A DNA stretch of 64,000 bases from positions 3,348,001-3,412,000 of the forward strand of contig NC_088312.1 of NCBI RefSeq assembly GCF_910592395.1, given 5' to 3'. This stretch comes from Lineus longissimus. Its lineage: Eukaryota > Nemertea > Pilidiophora > Heteronemertea > Lineidae. Made by a program: the position numbers and the translations under genes. The notes below the pieces were generated by a model. That model saw nothing but the letters and a program-made list of their open reading frames with translations, was not told the DNA's origin and did not search any database. This document shows positions 50,301 through 59,153 of this stretch, piece by piece; the stretch's first letter is position 1, and each line of letters starts with the position of its first letter.

Positions 50301-53300
50301 AACGTGTAAGTATCACTGTGATTGTCTGGTAAATTTATGTTTGTCAATTTTAGAATTACGAGTCACAGTTCATTGTTTTATTGTCACCAATATTGTGTTA
50401 TCACTCATAGTCTCTATACGATTGTTAACTGGAGCATTTTCATGCCTAATGTACATTATACTATTGTAAGTTTATAACATATTCGCAAATGGCAAATTGG
50501 CTTGTCAATCAATATTTAGAAATTTCAAAAAGTTCTTAAATCATGTGATTTATTTTTCAGCCGGAGGAAGATGTTTGATGAATCAGAAGAAATGGATGAT
50601 ATGGCTCTGAGCCAGCAGGTGTCTGAAATGGAAAGGACCGTGTCCAATATTGGAGGACAGTGTATGCCACCTGGTGAGGAAAAAGGAAACGAATCTAGAA
50701 ATTCGGCATCAAATGATGACGTTGAAGGAGGTGAGGAGGAGGAAGATTCCGATTCAAAAGAGGATGGGTTACTCAACATTCTTCTTGCTGCTCCGACGGG
50801 TAAAGCAGCAAGTGTGCTGAAAAGACGTTCACACCTGGATGCCTGCACACTCCATACTGTCAAGGTCTCCTACAGCTTTTGGACGAAAAGTAGGGTGGGT
50901 CCTTGGCGGTTTGCTGGTGTGGAGGTGCTTGTAGTTGACGAATCCAGTATGGTGTCCGTTTCGATCTTTCATGACGTCTTGGACATTCTGATGAAGGAAA
51001 GCAAGTTGTCGAAGATCATATTACTCGGAGATATCAAACAGTTGCCGTCGATTGATTCAGGGAATTTCTTAGCCGACGTCTTTGCCGCTTTCAAATCTGT
51101 CGGCGTCAGTATAGAATTACGGACAAACCATCGGTCAGAGTCACAGCTCATCGTCGACAATGCCACCAGAATATCAAATCAGGTCATGCCAGAGTTTAAC
51201 TCGCAGTTGAACTTCCATCATGTATTATATGAGAAGGGACGAGGTGAGATTGCTGGTGCTAAAGGCCAAGTGGATAAGGATGAGGATGCATCATGTAAGT
51301 TGCTTTCAGTGTCCTCAGGAAAGTTCCAATGGTAGAATTCAAGCCAGCAGAGTTCACAAATTTATTGTTAAGAGAAGTGAAATGAAAGGTTTTTGGCAGA
51401 CCACCCATTGCAGTCGAGCCATGTGCGTTTGAACTGGCAAGTGGTTCCATGAGTGAAGATGAACTGGCAGTAGGCTTCACAGCTGCCAAATCAGAAGAAT
51501 GGGAGAGTTGGGGCGAGAAGCTTCTTTATTGTTAGTTTCTGCCTGTTGATTGGTTTATTCCTCTGTGTGAGGACTAGATGTCTTTGGTTGGCTTTTCCTG
51601 GTTGGTGATGGGCATGTGAACTTTGTCTTGGCATGCTGGTGCAACAATTGTAGTGGTGTGCCAACATCAACCATGACATATCCACACATCTCACCTTTTG
51701 TCACCAACGGTCACAGATTGATGTTCAAAGTGAATGTCCAAATTGTATAAAACATACATGTTCTTAAATTCAATCTTCTTCTATTCCTTCTTTCAGGTGA
51801 GTTGGATGCCCTTGTCAAAAAGCTACTGCATAGAGAAGAGTGTCTCAAGTGTGATAAAACGAGTCAAATGATCTCCTTTAAAAGGTAAGATTCCAACCTG
51901 TTGGGATGTGAATTTCATTATCTACATGTACTTCAGCGCAGGTTACTCTTTACCCCCTGTACAGGATCTTTTTGCAATGGCAAAGACACACATTTACCAG
52001 GGATGACAACTTTTTTGAATCTCATCCGACAGACACACTTACAGAAGGCTCAAACTTTTGGTGTTAACTTGAAATGAATAAAGGGGTGTTAAAACTGAAT
52101 ACCTTTGCTGACTCTCCCTCTGGAATAGTTCCCTCGTCGTCCTTGGCCCAAGTTTGTTTTTTTCGTTGTGCAGCTGATCAGTTTCAATTTCCAGGACGAC
52201 ATGTGCCAATATCAACGAGATATGCTGTAAGACATATAACAAACACACTACCAGGACCTCGAAAAATAAACTAGACTTCCAAATCGGGGACAAAATCGCC
52301 TGCAACCAAAATGGCAATGTCACAAACTATCTCGAGGTGATCAAGCCACCTGATGACGCCACTAATGGGGACGATGTGGAGATACCAATACCAGGCAACA
52401 AGGCCAATGAACCCTCTGCCAGTGGTATAAGGAAACGAGTGAGTGGTCAGAATAAGGCTGGCGGAGCACATTGTGAGGCAAACAAGGAGGGTGACAAGAA
52501 AAAGGATGCAAAGAAGGATGACAGTGTTGTTAGACTCTGTAATGGAGAGATATACTTCATTAAAGAGGTGAGTGCGCATAAGGAAACCTGAAAAGAACTC
52601 TCAATGATACTTTTTTCAGCAAAATTGCTCGGTATTATTTAAAATGACAATATAAAGTGCTGGTCTGTCCCTCGGCCAAAGGACACCACCCTGACCACCA
52701 AACTCTGGGGTTCTACGGCAGAACTCTCTAGGACTGCCAATTTCATTACCAAAAGTTGATTTACTGTTTAACGTGCATTTCGAAAATTCCAGACACTGAA
52801 GGAGAAGAAGATCTTTCTTTCTTTGTTATCTCAGATCACAAATAACGAAGATACATTTGATGATATCAAATCTTTTCTTCACCTTTTAGGATTGTGAGTT
52901 GCAAGAACAAGGGAAACATATGCGTTACATCCATCTCGATGATGACTTCCAACAGGTCAAGGTCAACTTTAAGGAAGTCAAGATCAAATGCAAGATTCGC
53001 CATGCTTGGGCTAACACCATCCATAAGTTTCAGGTAAGATTAGTCAGATTTGCCATCCCTAGGCCCTCTCATTATGATTGATGCTGATTTGATCCTAAGT
53101 AGTGTAGTATTTTTTCAATATCACAATTCCATTAACTGGAAGTTTTGCCATGCCAATATTTTTTCAATGAATACAAGTTCTGATCATCCTTTGTTAAGAA
53201 GACTTGTCAAGACACAGATGCTAATTTTCAGTGGCCCTACAAGTACTTTTTTGTATCACTCTATTCAATGAAATCTTTTAATGAATTTTAGGGTTCAGAG

Positions 53301-54728
53301 GCCGAGACGATTGTCTACATTGTGAGTTCTTCCCTTTATGAAAACTGGCAGCACGTGTACACCGCAGTTACCAGAGGAAAGAAACATCTTTATATCCTGT
53401 CACGGCCGGGGCAGCTAGAAGCTGCGATCAAGAGGCCGGCGAGGTATCGTCGCACCACGCTCAAAGAGAAAATCAAGAAGAAAATGGAGGAATACGGCAT
53501 AAATGATGCTACAGTCTTCATGCAAAGTGCCCTAATGAGTCCAACACAGACTCAATTTCCCAAACGCCTGGTACCTCAGAAGGTAGCTGATGATTCTGTT
53601 GCGGTGAATGTTGAAATTTTTGGTGCTGATACACACTCAAAAGGAGGAGCATGCGGAGTTGACGATTCTGATTTGGCAGCTGTGAAGCCTACTGCCAGTT
53701 CTTCCTCACTCATGGAACCACTTGCCAGTTCAAACGCACATGGCTCGACTGCAATGGGTGGTCTGCCAAAAACCTTTCATTTCACTTCTCTTAACAATAA
53801 ATTTGTGAACTCTGCTGGCTTGAATTCTGCCATGGAAACTGGTGCTAATTCATTCAGAGATGATAGCCAGACTTTCTCTGAATGGGGCGACAGTATGGTG
53901 GAGGAGATCAATGCGATTGTTGAGGCAACGCAAACATCATCAGCGCCGAATTCTGACTGGATGGAAGAATCTAGTCCTTCATTGACATTAAAACCTGAAC
54001 CTAACTCTGATCAGGTCAAAGTTGCTTGTCACGTACCCTGCAAGGAGTTATTCCCGCCAGATATGAATTTGGAGAGAGGTGATTTCAACTATGAATATGA
54101 GGATGAGAATCCCATTCCCTTTGACTTTGTGTGTAAAACAAGAGATCTTCCATTCATTGCCAGTCCTTGTGAAAGCTTTGTCACAACTGTTGTTATACCT
54201 CGTAATCAGCAGAAATCTGTGCCAAAAGGGTCTTCATATTTGGACAGAAATTCAAAAGACTTGGTGCAGAATTTGGTTACTCCTCCTCTCCAAGGACCTC
54301 CTGCTTTGCAAATGTCATCAGATTTGGGCCCAATTTCTAAAGATGCTGTGCAAAATCCTGTGACACCAGTTCACCAGAGACTTACATGTATGTCGGACAT
54401 GTCTCCAGAATTGTTTAGTCCTGGTTCTCCTGACTTAGTAGGCAGAAATTCATCACCAATAAATGGTGCTAGCAGTACTACATGTAACCTTACTCCTGAT
54501 CTATCGGTACTGGTAGGCAACCAAAATGTCTTGGTCTCACCCAAGAGGCCAGGGTGTCCATTGGACAATGTGATGCGAAGCCCAAAGGTGCGTAAGCTTG
54601 CTGCTTATGGCGGTTTCTGTGATAACTGCTTGAGCCCTATAAGAAGGGGAGTGGATATGATCACTATTGAAGAGACGCCGAAGCGTCATTGGGTGCACGA
54701 ACAGTGCAGTCCAAACAAGGATAACTGA
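47381..54728 (+). CDS. HELB: DNA helicase B (superfamily 1B)
   Basis: A 5'-3' SF1B DNA helicase that binds RPA, relieves replication stress and limits end resection. Eleven exons: 47381-47552, 47993-48251, 48690-48814, 48925-49088, 49418-49821, 50138-50305, 50561-51294, 51797-51884, 52195-52567, 52890-53033, 53292-54728; 1355 residues against about 1087 in human, the extra mostly at the C-terminus. Walker A is ISGKGGCGKTT, then APTGKAASVL, Walker B VLVVDESSMVS, motif III LLGDIKQLPSI, TNHRSESQLIVDNATRIS, IKHAW-like IRHAWANTIHKFQ and motif VI YTAVTRG. Between motifs I and Ia an acidic insert (MDDMALSQQVSEMERTV, EEEEDSDSKED) occupies the place of the RPA-binding acidic region of human HELB. The exon 5 start at 49418 keeps frame and aligns with the family; an upstream AG at 49379 does not. 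The long last exon is rich in S/T-P and ends in a CxxC...HxxxC motif. Confidence 0.95.
51331..51496 (-). repeat. Inverted copy of HELB exon 11 sequence inside HELB intron 7
   Basis: This intronic segment is the reverse complement of 53667-53831 in the last HELB exon, with about three differences over 165 bp. Read on the minus strand it gives the same residues as the exon (AAVKPTASSSSLMEPLASSN and onward). It is an inverted duplication, not a separate gene. Confidence 0.93.
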
Positions 54729-54959
54729 GGTCATGCTCATGTTAAGTGTAAATTCAAAGTTGGTGACTTCATTTTTAATCATGCTAAGCTATCAACTAAT
54801 ATGCATGTAGGCCATATTGTATTTTGGGTGATATAAAACATGTTATATTCTTTTGATTTAGAATTACTCGCAAAATATAATTCATATGTTTATAACAAGC
54901 ACTCTTATTTTTGCTCTGCTAAAATTTGATTCTATTAGTCACACATCATGACTGAATCA
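54729..54959 (+). other. HELB 3' flank
   Basis: AT-rich sequence after the HELB stop. I find no clean AATAAA; variant signals may be used. It runs into the satellite block. Confidence 0.4.
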
Positions 54960-55780
54960 GACCTGGCTACTCCACCATGTTCCCAACACAGTGATAGAGA
55001 TTAAACAGTCACAACCAGACCAAATCAGACCTAACAGCCTCATCATCTTTCCAATATGGTGAGAGAATGGAGACAGCCAAAACCTGACTGAATCGGACCG
55101 GACAGCTCAACCGTTTTGTCCATGCGGTGAGATAGTTGAGACTGTCACAACCAAACCAAATAAGATCGGACCAATCATGTTGTCAACACAGTAAAAGAGT
55201 TGAGACAGTCACAACCAGTCCGAGCCGAATGTGGCAGCTCCACTGTTACGTCCATATGGTGAGATCGTTGAGAATGTCGCAACCAGACCGAATTGGAATC
55301 ATCCCAATCATTTTGTCAACACGGTAAACGAATTGGGACAGTCACAACCAGACCGAATCGAACGAGGCAGCTCCACAGTTTTGTCCTCACGGCGAAAGAG
55401 TTGAGACAGTCCCCAGACAAAACGGACCTGCATGGTAGCGCAAGCGCCAACGTATTGCCAACACGGGTGAGAGAGTTGAAACAGTTGCAACTAGGCCGAA
55501 TCGATCCTGACTACTCCACCTCTTTGCCAACACAGTGAGAGAGATGAGACACAACTTATAATCCCATAGCCACAGGTTTGCCCATACGGTATAACTGGAT
55601 CAACTCACTTCCGTGTTGGCAAGACGGAGAAGCTGCCGGGTCTGATTCGGTCTAGGTGTGGCTGTCTCATCTGCCTCAGGGTGTCGCCTTTGCAGTATTA
55701 GAGAGATCAGACAGCTCTGGCCACCATGTCGACGAAACGGTATGAGAGGTGAGACAGCCAAAACCAGGCCCGGCTGCTCC
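54960..55780. repeat. Diverged 66-68 bp satellite, first block
   Basis: Degenerate tandem copies of a unit containing GAGACAGTCACAACCAGACC, GGCAGCTCCACCGTTTTGTC and CACGGTGAGAGAG. It is clearly related to the cleaner array at 57240-58120. One copy at about 55637-55675 is in the opposite orientation. Confidence 0.8.
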
Positions 55781-55949
55781 TTATCTTTTAGATGCTTCCA
55801 ATGTCACAAGTAAGGTTAATCAATTTAAGAACTGTTGGGCATGAGCAAATGTGAAAAAATTACTAGACACCTCTGGGCTAGGCTACATGTGGCTTGCTCA
55901 AGCAAATGATAATACCGGGTATTGACAATTGGTAATCTTTCTACTCATT

Positions 55950-56411
55950 AGCTCAACACAGGTTAAATGATATTAGTCAACAGGATGTTTTTAGTGCTAT
56001 ATCTGCCCAAAAAAAATTGGAGGTCTACAAAAATCTTAATGTTAAATTTGAAATCCAACCCTATATAAATAATATAAAGTCAGTTAAAGATAGAGCCTGT
56101 ATAACAAAATTAAGGCTAGAAGCCCATAAGCTAACAATTGAGACAGGTAGACATTCTGGTATGAACTGGACTGAGAGAACATGCGATGTCTGTGCAAATC
56201 TGGTGAAATTGAAGACGTATCTCATTTTCTTACCACATGTTCAGCCTATGACTCTTTAAGAGTAAAATTGTATGAAATTACCAGTATATCTCCTCAAAAC
56301 ATGTCCTCCCACAAATGTGTAATGAATCAGCTGTTGAACTGCCCTTCGTCTTCCTCAGCTGAACTAATTAGTGGGTTCTTTGGAGTGCGCAATTCAATAT
56401 TATCACGATAG
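55950..56411 (+). pseudogene. 3' end of a non-LTR retrotransposon (LINE) open reading frame, frameshifted
   Basis: Two overlapping frames together resemble the C-terminal end of LINE ORF2-type proteins after the reverse transcriptase: basic segments (ITKLRLEAHKL, RHSGMNWTER), then RTCDVC, an EDVSHFLTTCSAYDSLR block and a short tail ending at a TAG. The CxxC...H...C arrangement is the usual C-terminal zinc-knuckle-like motif. The frame shifts near 56200, between the first CxxC and the HFL block, and nothing upstream is preserved, so this is a dead 5'-truncated copy. The clade is not determined. Confidence 0.75.
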
Positions 56412-56870
56412 GTTGACAATGATCCATTTCTCTTTAGTTCGCATGTTAATTCAATGATAATAATTAGTTAAATAATCCTTTTTATAGCGGCTCCCCATGG
56501 TGGAGCACCTTGCTCCTTCGAGGAATTATACTTGCATACACTAGAAGGAATAAATCCTTTGAAGATATGCCTGCTTAAAGCGCTGTTGTAATTAAGTTAT
56601 ATAATAAGACTACCAAGTTGTTATTATTACTGGTATTCATATTATACGTTGTATAGCTTTCTATTTCACATAGGCGCCGAGTATACAGTAATTGTAAGGT
56701 AAAGAAAAGCTCGGTCTCTAAAGTCTGGAGGTCCGGAGTCCGTAACCGTGGCGATCACGAGAGTGGCTTGTCCTTACGGATAGATCGAGAGGGCGGTTTG
56801 GGGTTCCGCTGACGGTGCTCGCATGCATTGGTCGTATCCCCGAAACCATTACAACGACAACAAATCTGGT
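56412..56870. other. Spacer between LINE fragment and palindromic repeats
   Basis: AT-rich to about 56700, then more GC-rich and unique. It may be the 3' tail of the LINE followed by unrelated sequence. No gene is seen. Confidence 0.4.
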
Positions 56871-56874
56871 GGCA

Positions 56875-57160
56875 TCCATGACGGTATAGGAATTGACGGT
56901 GAAGTTACAAAAAATCTGGTGGCATCCAATGACGGTATAGGAATTGACGGTGAAGGATCTCGTGGCATATCGGATGCGCATCCGAAGACGGTAAGGGAAT
57001 TGACGGTGAAGGATCTCGTGGCATATCAGATGCGCATCCGATGACGGTAAAGAAATTGAGGGTAAAGGATCTCGTGGCATATCGGATGCGCATCCGAAGA
57101 CGGTAAGGGAATTGACGGTGAAGGATCTTGTGGCATATCGGATGCGCATCCGATGACGGT
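56875..57160. repeat. 56-bp tandem repeat with embedded palindrome
   Basis: About six units, the first two near 51 bp and the rest exactly 56 bp (GAATTGACGG-type starts at 56941, 56997, 57053, 57109). The 56-bp units contain TCGGATGCGCATCCGA, a perfect 16-bp palindrome, at 56970-56985, 57082-57097 and 57138-57153, with one imperfect copy at about 57026. Because 56 is not a multiple of 3, the 143-residue minus frame across the array repeats in shifting frames and is not a gene. Confidence 0.88.
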
Positions 57161-57239
57161 TTTATATACATATATATATATTATATAAATTTTAGTTTTA
57201 CACTAATATGTAAGTGCAAGCTCTAGTGAGCTCACACAA

Positions 57240-58120
57240 CTGTTTGACAGTCCTGGCTCCTCCATCGTGCTGACAACATGATGAGAGAGACGAGACAGTC
57301 ACAGCCAGGCAAAATAAGTCTTGGCTGCTCTGCCAAGTTGTCAACATGGTGAGAGAGATGAGGAAGTCACAGCCAGGCCGAATTAGTCCTGGCTGCTCCA
57401 CCGTGTTGACAACATGATGCGTGTGATGAGACAGTCACAGCCAGGCCGCATCAATCTTCGCCGCACTGCCTAGTTGTTAATAAGGCGAGAGAGATGAGAC
57501 AGTCAGAGCCAGGCCGAATCAGTTCTGGCTGCTCCACCGTGTTGACATAATTATGGTGAAAGAGATGAGACAGACACAGCCAGGCCAAATCAGTCTTGGC
57601 TGCTCTGCCAAGTTGTCAACATGGTGAGAGAGATGAGGCAGTCACAGCCAGGCCGAATCAGTCCTGGCTGCTCCACCGTGTTGACAACATGATGAGAGAG
57701 ATGAGGAAGTCACAGCCAGGCCGAATCAATCCTGGCTGCTCCACCATGCTGACAACATGATGAGAGAGGCGAGGAAGTCACAGCCAGGTCGAATCAATCC
57801 TGGCTGCTCCACCGTACTGACACAAGATGCGAGTGATGAGACAGTCACAGCCAGGCCACATCAATCTTTGCCGCACTGTCTAGTTGTTAATATGGCGAGA
57901 GAGATGAGACAGTCACAGCCAGGCCGAATCAGTTCTGGCTGCTCCACCGTGTTGACAATAATTATGGTGAGAGAGATGAGACAGTCACAGCCAGGCCAAA
58001 TCAGTCTTGGCTGCTCTGCCAAGTTGTCAACATGGTGAGAGAGATGAGGAAGTCACAGCCAGGCCGAATCAGTCCTGGCTGCTCCACTGTGTTGACAACA
58101 TGATGAGAGAGATGAGGAAG
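57240..58120. repeat. 68-bp satellite with higher-order organisation
   Basis: At least twelve monomers; the word ACAGCCAGGC (or a one-base variant) starts at 57301, 57369, 57437, 57505, 57576, 57644, 57712, 57780, 57847, 57915, 57987 and 58055, a 68-bp period with small shifts. Monomer variants follow the order A-B-C-D, A-B-B-B-C-D, A-B, where A has CTCTGCCAAGTTGTCAACATGG, B has CTCCACCGTGTTGACAACATG, C has CGCACTG-CTAGTTGTTAATA and D has an ATAATTATGG insert. Confidence 0.9.
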
Positions 58121-59153
58121 TCACGAGCAGCAATGGTTCAAGAATAAAAGTGTCAAGCTCATCAAAATATATTTTTGGGCCCAAGCCTAACATGCTCTGA
58201 TATAATATGATAACAATCACATATCAATTTAACTCGGCTTGAGTTTACGAGTATTAAATGTTTTTTAACATGTTCACAACTAAAGCTCATGCTTTGATAC
58301 ATCATCGCAACTGCATATTTCACAGATACCAGACGTACCTTTGAAGGCAAGATTCCAATAATCTTGGCATTCGAGATTATCAGAATGATTTTAAAGCAGT
58401 ATACAAAATTAAAGAAAAACTAATCTTTCAAACCAAACCTATATATGTTTCAAAGTGGTATCCTATGCATTGAGAATACAAAAACTTGTCAGTATCCGAC
58501 ACTGACTGGACCAGCACTTTTTGTCTGTCGCATACATAAGCTGTTACACGCATGATAACTTTTCAGCCTACAACAGATATTCCTTAAATGCAAGTAAAGA
58601 GTAATTGTGGCAAATGAGACCATCACAATGATTTATATAAGAATAATTGATTATCAAAACTAAATATGATTCAACATGGTATCCCATGCACTGACAGTAA
58701 AACTTATCTGACTTGACTGTACCAACATTTATTGTCCATAGGATACATAATCTGTAACACCCATACACAAGGAGTTGAAAGTGTATTATATTGCACTATA
58801 TGATTGTTCGAAAAGCTACATAGGAATACAAATACTTGAAAATAAAGCACATCAAATAAGCAGCAAAATCACAATGAAATGTCAGAGCTGTTCGCTGGAA
58901 TGTTTTTGATTCAGAAGCACCTGAGAACAAAGCCACACAGTCCAAGTCTAAAAAATATACTGTGTTGATGTGTTTAAGCCAGCTGAAGGGCATCAGTTAC
59001 ACACAGCCCATATACAGGTAAAACACCACTACCAAACAAGTATTCGCAACAAATACTTGCTGGGGCCTTGAATATTTCCTGGGGCCGCGACTACAGTAGG
59101 AAAACGACTCCTTGTGGAATGAGGCCTTTAAAAGAGGTTCAGATTCATTAGGA
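58121..59153 (-). other. Probable DNMT3 3' UTR and flank
   Basis: AT-rich sequence downstream of the DNMT3 stop. Two segments, about 58445-58560 and 58669-58770, are diverged copies of each other (each has TGGTATCC(T/C)ATGCA(T/C)TGA, then a GACTG-ACCA and a TACATAA word). No gene is seen; TTTATT near 58728 could be a minus-strand polyadenylation signal. Confidence 0.45.

Noticed and set aside
51259-51489. A 76-residue minus frame that looks like a good protein.
   Set aside because: It is the inverted copy of HELB exon 11 sequence and has no independent gene structure.
56718-57149. A 143-residue minus frame across the 56-bp repeats.
   Set aside because: It arises from a 56-bp period read through shifting frames; no conserved domain or splice structure.
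57757-58038. A 93-residue plus frame in the 68-bp satellite.
   Set aside because: Translation of satellite monomers only.
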